Shown piece by piece: positions 25,837 through 34,248 of a DNA stretch of 64,000 nucleotides. Under the pieces are notes generated by a model. The model saw only the letters and a list, made by a program, of their open reading frames with translations. It had not been told where the DNA came from and did no database searches. The translations under genes and the position numbers were made by a program. Every line of letters starts with the position of its first letter. Position 1 is the first letter of the stretch. Source of the DNA: Enterococcus raffinosus (GTDB taxonomy: Bacteria > Bacillota > Bacilli > Lactobacillales > Enterococcaceae); the NCBI RefSeq assembly GCF_001886185.1, contig NZ_JXLA01000001.1:1-64000 (forward strand). Direction: 5' to 3'.

Positions 25837-26283
25837 TTATTTGTTGTTCCAGATTTGAGCCAAAATATCCTTCAACACTAGAAAGGCGTCCTGATCATTG
25901 TAGCCATAATCCCTTTTCAAGCGCTTCAGCATTTCTGTTAGCTGAGAAGCATACATCTCTACATGGACAGTCTTTTGATAGGTTGCCAACACTGGGAATT
26001 TTTCAGACCAAACTGTCGTCCAGTCAATCTTCTGCTGCTTCTCTTCACTGGTTTTAGCGATGACTTCCTTGATATCATTTAGGTCTGGATCGAATTCGAT
26101 TAGTTCATCCAAAGAAACTTTGTATGCGGCGGCTAATTTTTTCGATTGATTGATATCCGGCAGGGTTTCGTCGAGCTCCCATTTTGAAATGGTTTGTCTG
26201 CTAACCCCGAATTTTTCGGCGACCTCTTCTTGAGACAATCCCTGCTTTTTACGTGCAGTGTAGAAATTGTTTCCTAATGTCAT
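25837..26283 (-). CDS. XRE-family regulator
   Basis: A 148-residue protein with an N-terminal lambda-repressor-type helix-turn-helix (about 5-60: GLSQEEVAEKFGVSRQTISKWELDETLPDI) and a C-terminal acidic helical domain of unknown type (about 75-148). It is in the same orientation as, and about 90 bp downstream of, the MFS gene at 26377, so it may be co-transcribed with it. Target unknown. Confidence 0.8.
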   Translation of the reverse strand: MTLGNNFYTARKKQGLSQEEVAEKFGVSRQTISKWELDETLPDINQSKKLAAAYKVSLDELIEFDPDLNDIKEVIAKTSEEKQQKIDWTTVWSEKFPVLATYQKTVHVEMYASQLTEMLKRLKRDYGYNDQDAFLVLKDILAQIWNNK

Positions 26284-26376
26284 CTTCTATCCCTCCAACC
26301 TTGATAGGTTAAGTGTATCAGGATCTGACATGAAAGCTAGCGACGACAGAAGGAACTTTTGCCCTGTTTCTTAACA

Positions 26377-27747
26377 TCAGTCCAAAGCGGGTTTATTGCG
26401 AAAATGAACCAGGCAAGCAGTAAAGACAGCCAGTAGTAAAGCTAATAGGACGAGTAAGGAAAGCTGGGAGCCGGTAACTGTTGCGGCGATAAAATCCGAT
26501 TGGGATTGTTGAGCCAAGTTAATGATTGTCGCAACGATCGCTGTGGCAACGGCGCCAGAGAATTGCTGCAGTGTATTAAACAGCGTATTGCCATCACCAT
26601 ATTCATCCTCTGACAGCAAGTTCATTCCTGTAGTCATTAAATTGCTGTAGGAAAAGCCAATACCGATCATGTAAAAAACATGACCTGCGACGAATCCTAG
26701 CAGAAACGGTGAACGTAATAACAGTGTTAAGGCGATCCAACCGATCGTCGCAAAGCTCAAGCCTAATAAGATCGGTTTTTTCGGCCCAAAGCTGTCTAAG
26801 ACACGTCCAGAGATTGGAGCTAAAATCGCGCCGACTGCGGCTCCAGGCATCATGACAAGCCCTGCGATGAAGGCATCTTTGCCTAAGACGATTTGAATGA
26901 AGTTTGGCAATACGAAGGAAATCCCTAAAAGTAAAAACTGACAAACCAAAAAGCCGCACAAGAATAAAACAAAGACTTTATTTTTCAATACGGTAATACG
27001 CACTAGCGGATTTTTTCCACGCGTCGCCTGACGATAGAAGATCGCAAATCCGACAATGCCGATAGCTAGCGAAACAAGACTTAGTAAGCTGCCGATTTGA
27101 TTTAAAAACATCAATAGTCCGCTGAACAGTAACGCGACACCGATCAAGCTAACGACATCCAGCGCCCCAGTTTTATTGACAGGCATCTCTGGGATGGCAT
27201 AAAGACCAATCACCAAAGAAATCGCGAGTACAGGTAATAAAAATAGAAAAATTGCATGCCAAGACAGGCTGGCAGTCATGATTCCGCCATAAGTGGGCCC
27301 AATCGCTGGAGCGATCGAAGTCGTTAATGTTCCAACCCCCATCATGGTGCCTCGTTTATGCATAGGAGTGAAATTCAAAATAATATGAAACATCAGCGGT
27401 AAAGCGATCCCTGTGCTGATTCCTTGGAGTAGCCGTCCGAGTAAAAGAATGCTGTAAGAAGGTGACCATAAGTCAATCACTAGCCCTGCTATGAAGAACA
27501 GATTAGCGACAATAAACAATTTGCGAATCGAAAAATTTTTCAATAAATAATTGGAAAAGGGCACCATAATGGAAATCACCAGGAGATAAATCGTCGTGAC
27601 CCACTGTACCATACCAGTCGAAATCCCAAACTGTGTTATCAGCGTAGGGAAGGTCACATTCATGGCGGTCTCAATCAAGACCCCAGCAAAGGACATAATT
27701 CCAGTGGCAAGGACAGCTAACAACAAATGGATTTTCTTTTCTTTCAT
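26377..27747 (-). CDS. MFS multidrug efflux transporter (DHA2/EmrB-QacA type)
   Basis: A 456-residue protein with about 14 predicted spans. It has the DHA2 pattern MQWVTTIYLLVISIMVPFSNYLLKNFSIRKL, the LGRLLQGISTGIALPLMF span and the motif-C-like GTLTTSIAPAIGPTYGG. Expected to export hydrophobic or cationic drugs using the proton gradient. The ATG follows AAGTGAGG. Upstream lie three 158-bp repeats that each contain a promoter-like sequence firing towards it, so its expression may depend on repeat copy number. Confidence 0.85.
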   Translation of the reverse strand: MKEKKIHLLLAVLATGIMSFAGVLIETAMNVTFPTLITQFGISTGMVQWVTTIYLLVISIMVPFSNYLLKNFSIRKLFIVANLFFIAGLVIDLWSPSYSILLLGRLLQGISTGIALPLMFHIILNFTPMHKRGTMMGVGTLTTSIAPAIGPTYGGIMTASLSWHAIFLFLLPVLAISLVIGLYAIPEMPVNKTGALDVVSLIGVALLFSGLLMFLNQIGSLLSLVSLAIGIVGFAIFYRQATRGKNPLVRITVLKNKVFVLFLCGFLVCQFLLLGISFVLPNFIQIVLGKDAFIAGLVMMPGAAVGAILAPISGRVLDSFGPKKPILLGLSFATIGWIALTLLLRSPFLLGFVAGHVFYMIGIGFSYSNLMTTGMNLLSEDEYGDGNTLFNTLQQFSGAVATAIVATIINLAQQSQSDFIAATVTGSQLSLLVLLALLLAVFTACLVHFRNKPALD

Positions 27748-27828
27748 GTAATAACCTCACTTTGTTTCGACAGATAACAGTGCATTGAGTTTGTGCCGCA
27801 GGGTTCATTTTGCGTAGCTGAGCGGCAT

Positions 27829-28281
27829 TCATTTTTCTAAAACCTAGAAAAATGAATGCTATTTTCGTCACGCATACGATTCAACGAAACATCCTGTACT
27901 TAAACTAGTTGATACAGAAGAAACCGACCTCACACTTTTACTAACTGCGAAAAGATGGACTCGCAGCTACCTCAAGTGACCGGAAGTCATTTTTCTAAAA
28001 CCCAGAAAAATGAATGCTATTTTCGTCACGCATACGATTCAACGAAACATCCTGTACTTAAACTAGTTGATACAGAAGAAACCGACCTCACACTTTTACT
28101 AACTGCGAAAAGATGGACTCGCAGCTACCTCAAGTCAAGGGACTTCATTTTTCTAAAACCCAGAAAAATGAGTCATATCTTCGTCACGCATACGATTCAA
28201 CTAAACAACCTGTACTTAAACTAGTTGACACAGAAGAAACCGGCCTCACACTTTTAATAACTGCAAAAAGTTGAACTCGCA
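27829..28281. repeat. Three tandem 158-bp repeats with palindromic core
   Basis: Units begin at 27829, 27987 and 28145, exactly 158 bp apart. Units 1 and 2 differ by about one base over the first 150; unit 3 is more diverged and shorter (to about 28281). Each unit starts with a 27-bp element whose 10-bp arms, TCATTTTTCT and AGAAAAATGA, are perfect inverted repeats around a 7-base loop. On the minus strand TTGAAT (27879-27884) and TAGCAT (27856-27861), spaced 17, abut the palindrome in unit 1, as a promoter with an operator at +1. 158 is not a multiple of 3, so this is not a coding repeat. Confidence 0.85.
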
Positions 28282-28286
28282 AAAAA

Positions 28287-28323
28287 GGAGAGGTGGTTTC
28301 TAAATTAATAGAAACCGCCTCTC
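28287..28323 (-). terminator. Terminator of the TraX-like gene
   Basis: GAGAGGTGGTTTCT pairs with AGAAACCGCCTCTC; on the minus strand six T follow. Confidence 0.85.
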
Positions 28324-28401
28324 TCTCGACACGCCCTGCGTGTTATCTGTACGATTTATTCACAGAAAGCATTGTAAAGCTTTTTTTCACCAAGGTCAAG
28401 C

Positions 28402-29196
28402 TTAGCGTTGGATAAGAAAACTTATGATCGCGAAGATAGCGATGTGTGCAGGGTAGAAAATGTAGAAGAAATTCCGCATGCTTCGTCCTTTTTCGCCGTT
28501 ATAAAGAATGATTGGGATTGCCGCTAGGAACATCATCCATTGATAGTTAAAGGAGAAGGCGTATTGAATCCCGCCGCCAAAAACAAGTGTAATAACGGCG
28601 ACAACGACTAGTGCCGCAACTTGTAGAAATTTCTTTCCGTGGAAAAGATAGAATAAAACAGCGAGGGCCACTAGTAAAAAGCCACCCTCTGTCATCATGA
28701 CTGTTGGAACGATTAGAGTGAATACTTGGAAAAACAACAAGCCGATTTTCGAATCGAATAGGCTGCCGTTAGACAATAGCATCATCGCGAAAATACTTAA
28801 CAGGGTAGGCACAAGGAACCATACGAGGCCCTTAATAAAGGTTTTCCTTTGTTTGAAATATTCACAGGCCTGCATGTAGACAGTCCCTAAGAATATGGTG
28901 CCAAAAATATTATTGATAACGATTGACCCGCCGATAGAAAAGTAGCGATTTAGGATGAAGTTAATGATCCCCATCAGCCAATAGCCGGCTAGCAATCGGA
29001 ACATGTACTTTTTACGATCGCTCGTATGAATGAACCCCTCAGAACTTTCAAATAGAAACAGCGGTGCTGCGATTCGTCCGATCCAATGGAACCAGATGGG
29101 AACACCCAAAAAGAGAAAAAATTCTCCGATGTGATCAATGACCATGGTCACAACCCCTAAAACTTTTAACTGGAAACCAGTCATTCCTTTGTTCAT
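28402..29196 (-). CDS. TraX-family membrane protein (acyltransferase-like)
   Basis: A 264-residue integral membrane protein with about eight spans. The start at ATG 29196 (MNKGMTGFQLK) follows AGAGAGGAG; the frame runs nine codons further up without a site. GVVTMVIDHIGEFF and WIGRIAAPLFLFESSEGF are the signature of the TraX family, named after the F-pilin N-acetylase; chromosomal members in Firmicutes have no known substrate and no conjugation role. Single gene. Confidence 0.8.
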   Translation of the reverse strand: MNKGMTGFQLKVLGVVTMVIDHIGEFFLFLGVPIWFHWIGRIAAPLFLFESSEGFIHTSDRKKYMFRLLAGYWLMGIINFILNRYFSIGGSIVINNIFGTIFLGTVYMQACEYFKQRKTFIKGLVWFLVPTLLSIFAMMLLSNGSLFDSKIGLLFFQVFTLIVPTVMMTEGGFLLVALAVLFYLFHGKKFLQVAALVVVAVITLVFGGGIQYAFSFNYQWMMFLAAIPIILYNGEKGRSMRNFFYIFYPAHIAIFAIISFLIQR

Positions 29197-29315
29197 AAAA
29201 AAACTCCTCTCTCTGAAAACCACGATACTGAATTTTTTTGTCAGCCACCATTTATTAAACGAACAATCGACTTACAAAAATGAGAGATGAAATGTCAGAA
29301 AATTCTATAAACTCA

Positions 29316-29344
29316 TTGACAACTGATAAAACCTCCTTTATCAT
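29316..29344 (+). promoter_or_regulatory. Promoter of the leader-ridA transcript
   Basis: Perfect TTGACA (29316-29321) and TATCAT (29339-29344, 5 of 6) are 17 bases apart. Confidence 0.8.
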
Positions 29345-29402
29345 TACAATCATAAATTAATTTAATTGCCATTTAAATTTAATTTTTCTAAGGAGAATTT
29401 CT

Positions 29403-29456
29403 ATGAACGCGACGACTACTGGACAAATGGTCATTATTATTAGACTGAGGACTTGA
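29403..29456 (+). CDS. Putative 17-residue attenuator leader peptide
   Basis: The ORF reads MNATTTGQMVIIIRLRT and has a strong ribosome site, TAAGGAG, 8 bases before the ATG. It carries three consecutive Thr codons and a Val-Ile-Ile-Ile run. Its last codons form the left arm of the first hairpin of an attenuator-like structure. The next gene is ridA, whose product removes reactive enamines made by threonine dehydratase in isoleucine synthesis, so Thr/Ile sensing makes sense. Coding status is inferred; no homologue is recalled. Confidence 0.6.
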   Translation: MNATTTGQMVIIIRLRT

Positions 29457-29554
29457 AACTTGTTTTGAAAAAAACAGTTTGAGGTCCTGTTTGACATTTG
29501 TTGAGTGGGATTCTCCAGAGCATCCCACTAAGAAATTAGTGAGATGCTTTTTTA
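29448..29554 (+). promoter_or_regulatory. Transcription attenuator upstream of ridA
   Basis: Hairpin 1 pairs AGGACTTGAAACTTGTTTT with AAAACAGTTTGAGGTCCT (29448-29488). Hairpin 2 pairs AGTGGGAT (29504-29511) with ATCCCACT (29522-29529). Hairpin 3 pairs AGCATCCCACT (29519-29529) with AGTGAGATGCT (29538-29548), one mismatch, then six T: a terminator. Hairpins 2 and 3 share 29522-29529 and exclude each other. Confidence 0.65.
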
Positions 29555-29593
29555 TTTTAGTAATAGGTACCAAACAAAAAAGGAGTGGGGAAA

Positions 29594-30013
29594 ATGGAAA
29601 ACAATGTAGAGAAGGTAAATTTTAAAGAAACAGCTATTTATACCGTTGAAACGGCAGAGGCACCAAAGGCAATCGGCCCTTATGTACAAGGAAAAGTGGT
29701 AAACGGTATGTTGTATGCCTCAGGTCAGATTGCATTGGACCCGACTAGCGGAGAAATGGTCGGTGAAACGATCGAGGATCAAACCTATCAAGTATTGCGA
29801 AACGTTGGCGGACTTTTAAAAGCAGTTGGAGCAGACTATGACCAAGTCGTAAAGACGACATGCTTCTTGAAGAATATGTCTGATTTTGTTGCCTTCAATC
29901 AAATTTATGAAAGCTTTTTTGATAATGAAAAACCAAGCCGCTCCTGTGTTGGTGTCGCTAATTTACCCAAAGATGCATTGGTTGAAGTTGAGATTGTAGC
30001 GGTGGTAGAATAA
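29594..30013 (+). CDS. ridA: RidA family enamine/imine deaminase
   Basis: A 139-residue member of the RidA/YjgF/YER057c family, which as a trimer hydrolyses 2-aminoacrylate and related enamines to keto acids and ammonia. ATG 29594 is preferred, 8 bases after AGGAG; GTG 29585 overlaps that site. Family markers: APKAIGPYVQG, GMLYASGQIALDP, TCFLKNMSDFVAFNQIYESFF, and PSRSCVGVANLPKDALVEVEIVAVV with the carboxylate-binding Arg. The N-terminal extension of about 15 residues is slightly longer than usual. It is controlled by the attenuator upstream and has its own terminator. Confidence 0.92.
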   Translation: MENNVEKVNFKETAIYTVETAEAPKAIGPYVQGKVVNGMLYASGQIALDPTSGEMVGETIEDQTYQVLRNVGGLLKAVGADYDQVVKTTCFLKNMSDFVAFNQIYESFFDNEKPSRSCVGVANLPKDALVEVEIVAVVE

Positions 30014-30040
30014 TAATTTTACAGTTTTAAATACTTATTT

Positions 30041-30072
30041 AAGTCCTCTTTTTTTTAAAGGAGGACTTTTAT
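30041..30072 (+). terminator. Terminator of ridA
   Basis: AAGTCCTC and GAGGACTT close a hairpin extended by CTTTT/AAAG pairs and followed by a short T-run. Confidence 0.7.
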
Positions 30073-30122
30073 TATGAAATAAAGAAGAGGTATGTTTGCT
30101 TTCTTCAAAAATAAATCAATTT

Positions 30123-30189
30123 TAGAAAACGCTTGCACAAGCAATTAATAGATGCTATTATCAAGGTGTTAACAGGTTAACGTGTTAAG
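30123..30189 (+). promoter_or_regulatory. cre site, promoter and triple-repeat operator of the gntR-PTS operon
   Basis: TAGAAAACGCTTGCA (30123-30137) matches the CcpA cre consensus at all but one fixed position. It overlaps the -35 TTGCAC (30133-30138); TATTAT (30155-30160) lies 16 bases on. Three 8-bp direct repeats follow: GTGTTAAC, AGGTTAAC, GTGTTAAG (30166-30189), a likely GntR operator at the start site. Confidence 0.7.
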
Positions 30190-30208
30190 TTTCAAGGAGG
30201 AATTAAAT

Positions 30209-30904
30209 ATGGCTATAGCAAAATATGAAGAAATAAAACAGGATATCGTGAAAAGAATACTTTCAAAAGAATTTCAACCAGGACAAAAGATTTCGAGCGA
30301 AGCAGAGCTGAAGAGTAAATACAATGTTAGTTCAACAACCGTAGTAAAAGCTTTGAATGAGCTTGTTTCAGAAGGGTATGTTTATAGAGTTCAAGGAAAG
30401 GGAACCTTTGTTACAAAGGCGCTTAGAGGAACAACAGTCCGGTATTTTGAAAATGATTATAAATATTTTGATCGCAGTGATGAGCGTACAGAAGTCATTT
30501 CTGTTAAAACGGAGTCTACTTCTGAGATTATTGGTGAATTTGAGGAGGGGATTGAGGTTCAAGAAATTACTCGTCTGAAATATGCTGGGGATATCCCAAT
30601 TCAACTGACGACAACCTATATGGACTCAAATTATATTCAAGGTGCATCGAAGGAACAATTGAAATCAATCTATGATACGGTTCGCGAGAAGAAAAATATT
30701 AATCTATTCAACAATCAATTCGAAGAAAATTTCAAAATACTATCTCCTGTACCTAATGAGATAAAGAAATTACTTAAAATTTCTGGAGAAGCCCCGGTAG
30801 TGTTTATAACACAAAAAACATACTCAGCAGACAACAAATTAATTGAATTAATTCTTTCATATAAAAAGCATGACTACTTTGATATTACTGTTACTTCAGT
30901 ATAG
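30209..30904 (+). CDS. GntR/HutC-family regulator with UTRA domain
   Basis: A 231-residue repressor. ATG 30209 follows AAGGAGG by 8 bases. N-terminal GntR winged helix (about 5-72: KYEEIKQDIVKRILSKEF, ISSEAELKSKYNVSSTTVVKALNELVSEGYVYRVQGKGTFV) and a C-terminal UTRA effector domain (about 90-230) that normally binds a sugar phosphate or amino acid. It is the first gene of the PTS operon, 9 bp before EIIA, so autoregulation is expected. Confidence 0.9.
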   Translation: MAIAKYEEIKQDIVKRILSKEFQPGQKISSEAELKSKYNVSSTTVVKALNELVSEGYVYRVQGKGTFVTKALRGTTVRYFENDYKYFDRSDERTEVISVKTESTSEIIGEFEEGIEVQEITRLKYAGDIPIQLTTTYMDSNYIQGASKEQLKSIYDTVREKKNINLFNNQFEENFKILSPVPNEIKKLLKISGEAPVVFITQKTYSADNKLIELILSYKKHDYFDITVTSV

Positions 30905-30913
30905 GAGGAAAAA

Positions 30914-31264
30914 ATGATTATATTATGTGGACATGGCAAGTACGGTGAAGCAATCAAAAATAGTTTAGAGATGATCGCAGGAAAACAAGAAAACATGTAC
31001 ACTGTTGATTTTACCGAAGACATGTCTGTCAGCGATATTATCGAACAGTACAATGAGCGAATCTCAGCTTCAACAGAACATGTATCGATTTACTGTGATA
31101 TTCCTGGGGGAAGTCCCGCAAATGCGGCGCTATTAACTAAAAAGAAAAGTGAAAAAGTACGAGTTTTTACAGGACTAAATCTATCTATGATGCTCAGTTT
31201 AGCAATGGGGGAAAGTATTTCACAAAGTTTAGTCGATGCCAAAGAATCTATTAAAGAGCTTTAG
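30914..31264 (+). CDS. Mannose-family PTS EIIA
   Basis: A 116-residue cytoplasmic phosphocarrier. The phosphorylated His is His7 in ILCGHGKYGEAIKNSLEMI; DIPGGSPANAAL is the second family motif. It accepts phosphate from HPr and passes it to EIIB. It is a stand-alone EIIA, not fused to EIIB. AGGAGG precedes the ATG. Confidence 0.92.
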   Translation: MIILCGHGKYGEAIKNSLEMIAGKQENMYTVDFTEDMSVSDIIEQYNERISASTEHVSIYCDIPGGSPANAALLTKKKSEKVRVFTGLNLSMMLSLAMGESISQSLVDAKESIKEL

Positions 31265-31282
31265 AAATTGGAGGCGAAAAAA

Positions 31283-31765
31283 ATGATTGTTAATGTTCGA
31301 ATTGATGAACGTTTGATTCACGGGCAAGTGGCAACCATGTGGACGAATCACTTGAAAGCCACTCGAATTATGGTCGTTGATAACGAGGTTGTAAAAAATG
31401 AGATGGAAAAAGAGGTTCTTAAGATGGCAAAGCCCAACTCAGTCAAGCTGAGTATATTAACAACAAAAGGCGCTTCAATGCGAATAAACAATGGGCAATA
31501 TGATGCTGAAAAAGTCTTTTTAATCGTTAAGAACCCCAAGACACTTGTTGAGTTAACGGATAACGGTGTGGTATTAGAAGAAATAAATGTCGGGAACATG
31601 TCTGCGAAGAAAGGTTCTAAACAAATAGCGAAATCAATTGGTGTCACATCAACTGATATTGAAGCGTTTAATTATTTAAATCAGAAAGGGGTAAATCTGG
31701 TAGCACAAATGGTTCCCAATGAAGAAAAAAGTGATTTCATGAAACTACTGAAGGAGGGTCATTAA
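31283..31765 (+). CDS. Mannose-family PTS EIIB
   Basis: A 160-residue phosphotransferase subunit. ATG 31283 lies 8 bases after GGAGG; an in-frame TTG at 31268 is ignored. VNVRIDERLIHGQVATMW carries the phosphorylated His13. LIVKNPKTLVEL and VNVGNMSAKKGSK are typical. It lies between EIIA and EIIC in the operon. Confidence 0.92.
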   Translation: MIVNVRIDERLIHGQVATMWTNHLKATRIMVVDNEVVKNEMEKEVLKMAKPNSVKLSILTTKGASMRINNGQYDAEKVFLIVKNPKTLVELTDNGVVLEEINVGNMSAKKGSKQIAKSIGVTSTDIEAFNYLNQKGVNLVAQMVPNEEKSDFMKLLKEGH

Positions 31766-31766
31766 T

Positions 31767-32585
31767 ATGGAATTAGCTACGTGGCAAATTGCAATCTTAA
31801 TTATTTTTTCATTCTTTTGTATTTTAGACAATTTGACTCTGGTTATTGGTATGCAGTTTCCGGTAATCGTTGGCACGATTGCGGGGCTTATTGTGGGAGA
31901 TGTCACTTTAGGATTGACGATCGGGGCTACTTTGCAATTGATGGTACTTGGGGTAGGAACTTATGGAGGCGCTTCCGTTCCCGATTTTACAACGGGTGCG
32001 ATAGTTGGAACAGCTTTTGCACATATATCAGGGAAAGGAATTGAGTTTGCTCTAGCTATTGCCGTACCAGTTGGTCTATTGATGGTTCAACTAGACGTGT
32101 TAGCTCGATTTGCAAATACCTTTTTCTTACACAGAATCGATAAGAACATCGAAGAGTTGAATACTAGGGGGATTGCTCGAAATACGGTGCTAGGAATGTT
32201 TCCGTGGGGATTATCCCGAGCTATTCCAGTTGGAATCATGCTTATCTTTGGGCAAAAGGTGGTAGACGTCATCGTAAATGATATGCCGGATTGGCTGATG
32301 GGCGGGTTGAAGGTAGCGGGGGGACTGCTTCCCGTAGTGGGAATAGCTGTTTTACTAAAATATCTTCCTACAAATAAATATATTGCCTATTTAATAGCGG
32401 GATTTTTCTGCGCGGCTTATTTGAAAGTACCGATGCTGGGAGTCGCAATGGTTGGATTGGCCTTAGCGATTAATCACTTTAATCGTAAGGTTGGGGAGGA
32501 AAAAAGTCCAGAAATGAAACCTGCTGCTGCTGCTGATACCAGTCTAACTATAGGGGGCTACGAAGATGGAGAATATGAAGAATAG
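31767..32585 (+). CDS. Mannose-family PTS EIIC
   Basis: A 272-residue membrane subunit with about seven spans that forms the sugar path together with EIID. Typical features are IVGTIAGLIVGDVTLGLTIGATLQLMVLGVGTYGGASVPD and GMFPWGLSRAIPVG. A charged cytoplasmic tail follows residue 245. The start is 1 base after the EIIB stop, and the end overlaps EIID by 20 bp. Confidence 0.92.
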   Translation: MELATWQIAILIIFSFFCILDNLTLVIGMQFPVIVGTIAGLIVGDVTLGLTIGATLQLMVLGVGTYGGASVPDFTTGAIVGTAFAHISGKGIEFALAIAVPVGLLMVQLDVLARFANTFFLHRIDKNIEELNTRGIARNTVLGMFPWGLSRAIPVGIMLIFGQKVVDVIVNDMPDWLMGGLKVAGGLLPVVGIAVLLKYLPTNKYIAYLIAGFFCAAYLKVPMLGVAMVGLALAINHFNRKVGEEKSPEMKPAAAADTSLTIGGYEDGEYEE

Positions 32586-33375
32586 TACGATCACAAAAAA
32601 GGATCTTTTTCGCGCCAGTTATCGCTGGTTATTAGGAAGTCAAATCTGTTGGAATTATGAGCGGATGATGTCTACAGGTTATCTCTATACCATGTTGCCA
32701 TTTTTAGAAAAGAAATACGGCGACAACAAGGATGAACTTAAAGAAATGCTAGAAACACACAATCAGTTCTTCAATTGTAATCCAATGATGGGGCATTTTA
32801 TTGTTGGGATTGATCTGGCAATCGAGGAACAAGAAGGATTTGAATCCAGAGAAGTAATTACAGGGATCAAAACCGGGTTGATGGGACCATTTGCCGGAGT
32901 TGGAGACACGATATTTGGTGTATTAATTCCTACTGTTTTAGGTTCGATTGCGGCTTATATGGGGCAAAAAGGCAATGTGACTGGTGTGATCATCTGGTTG
33001 CTGGTTAATATTGCTGTCTGTATCGCCAGATTTACATTTCTTCCTTTCGGATACAAACAAGGTCTCAAACTAGTCAATGAATTCAGCGACAAACTGAATG
33101 CATTGACGGATGCGGCGATTTTGCTAGGGGTTACTGTAGTAGGAGCGCTGATTCCGACAGTTATTACAGCAAATGTGTCCTTTGTCTATAAATCCGGTGA
33201 GGTGACAATGAAGCTGCAAGAAATTTTGGATCAGATTATGCCTGCACTGATTCCAGCTTGTTTAGTAGGTTTGATCTATTGGTTACTAGGGAAAAAAGGG
33301 ATGACTTCAACAAAAGCCATTCTACTAGTAATGGTGTTGTCGATTATCTTTTATAATCTTAAGATTTTAGGATAA
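32566..33375 (+). CDS. Mannose-family PTS EIID
   Basis: A 269-residue membrane subunit. ITKKDLFRASYRWLLGSQICWNYERMMSTGYLYTMLP and the GMGPFAGVGDTIF-like segment (LMGPFAGVGDTIFGVL) are EIID hallmarks. Start ATG 32566 lies inside the EIIC end; ATG 32575 is an equally good alternative. Last transport gene; 86 bp separate it from the SIS-domain gene. Confidence 0.92.
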   Translation: MENMKNSTITKKDLFRASYRWLLGSQICWNYERMMSTGYLYTMLPFLEKKYGDNKDELKEMLETHNQFFNCNPMMGHFIVGIDLAIEEQEGFESREVITGIKTGLMGPFAGVGDTIFGVLIPTVLGSIAAYMGQKGNVTGVIIWLLVNIAVCIARFTFLPFGYKQGLKLVNEFSDKLNALTDAAILLGVTVVGALIPTVITANVSFVYKSGEVTMKLQEILDQIMPALIPACLVGLIYWLLGKKGMTSTKAILLVMVLSIIFYNLKILG

Positions 33376-33461
33376 AAAAGGGATGCTAGTTTTACTTAGT
33401 CTGTTTAATTTCCTGCGATTGCAGGTAAAAAATGATTACTAGAAAAAAGGGAGAATAGAAA

Positions 33462-34166
33462 ATGACATTAGAATTTTTTGAAGAATGTAAACGAGTTACA
33501 AAAGTGCTTGAAGAGAATGAGAAAGAAAATATTTTGGAGGCTGCAAAAATTGTGGCGGAAGGGATTATGAAAGGCGGGATTACTCAAGCTTTCGGTAGTG
33601 GTCATTCGTATGCTGCGGCAATTGAAATTAGCGGACGCGCTGGCGGTTTGATTACTTCGAAGACGATCATGGATCCGGCAGGAGGAATGTATGAGCAATG
33701 TGAAGGTGTAGGGAAAACGCTGATGCATAAGGTCATGGTTGATCCTAATGATGTCTTCTTTTTGATCTCAAACTCAGGAAGAAATCCGATGGCTATCGAA
33801 ATTGCAGAAGAAATAAAAAAACGCGGGAATAAATTAATTGTCGTTACGGCATTAGATATCTCGAAAGCTTCGACTTCGCGTCATCCTAGCGGAAAACTGT
33901 TATTCGAGTTTGCGGATGTCGTGCTGGATAATCATTCTGGTTTCGGTGATGCTGCTTTAGAAATCGAAGGGTTAGACACAAAAGTTTGTGGAACCTCTTC
34001 CTTTGCGGCAACCTTACTTTTGCAGCAAACAATGTTTGAAGCAATCAAAATCATGGTAGAAAAAGGCTTTGAGCCGCCTGTATACATGAGTGCGAATGTT
34101 GATGGCGGACATGAACGTAATTTAGCGATCGAAAACAAATATGCCGATCGAATCTTCCATATTTAA
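33462..34166 (+). CDS. SIS-domain sugar-phosphate protein (UPF0309 type)
   Basis: A 234-residue protein with one SIS domain (about 35-200): [49 protein letters not shown]. It resembles UPF0309 and GmhA-like isomerases that act on amino- or keto-sugar phosphates. In mannose-PTS operons for glycated or amino sugars, SIS proteins are deglycases or isomerases acting on the imported 6-phosphate. Here it is the likely first intracellular enzyme. AAAGGGAG precedes the ATG. Confidence 0.85.
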   Translation: MTLEFFEECKRVTKVLEENEKENILEAAKIVAEGIMKGGITQAFGSGHSYAAAIEISGRAGGLITSKTIMDPAGGMYEQCEGVGKTLMHKVMVDPNDVFFLISNSGRNPMAIEIAEEIKKRGNKLIVVTALDISKASTSRHPSGKLLFEFADVVLDNHSGFGDAALEIEGLDTKVCGTSSFAATLLLQQTMFEAIKIMVEKGFEPPVYMSANVDGGHERNLAIENKYADRIFHI

Positions 34167-34172
34167 AAGCAG

Positions 34173-34209
34173 AGCCTTGAACTTGTCTTTTCAAGTTTAG
34201 GGCTTTTTT
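34173..34209 (+). terminator. Terminator after the SIS gene
   Basis: AGCCTTGAACTTG pairs, with one mismatch, with CAAGTTTAGGGCT and is followed by six T. It splits the operon from malY-cutC, or allows partial read-through. Confidence 0.75.
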
Positions 34210-34248
34210 AGGATCTTGTATAAAAAAACTGCAGCATAGGAGTATAAA

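Noticed and set aside
27829-28281. CRISPR array or repeat protein gene
   Set aside because: The unit is 158 bp with no short repeat/unique spacer pattern, and 158 is not divisible by 3, so neither reading holds; the 89-codon frame at 27955-28224 changes frame between units.
29504-29554. T-box riboswitch before ridA
   Set aside because: Alternative hairpins are present, but the conserved T-box sequence (TGGNACCGCG type) and stem I features are absent; the leader-ORF model fits better.
33410-33430. Small hairpin between EIID and the SIS gene as a terminator
   Set aside because: CCTGC-GATT-GCAGG has only five pairs and no T-run; at most an RNA-processing site.
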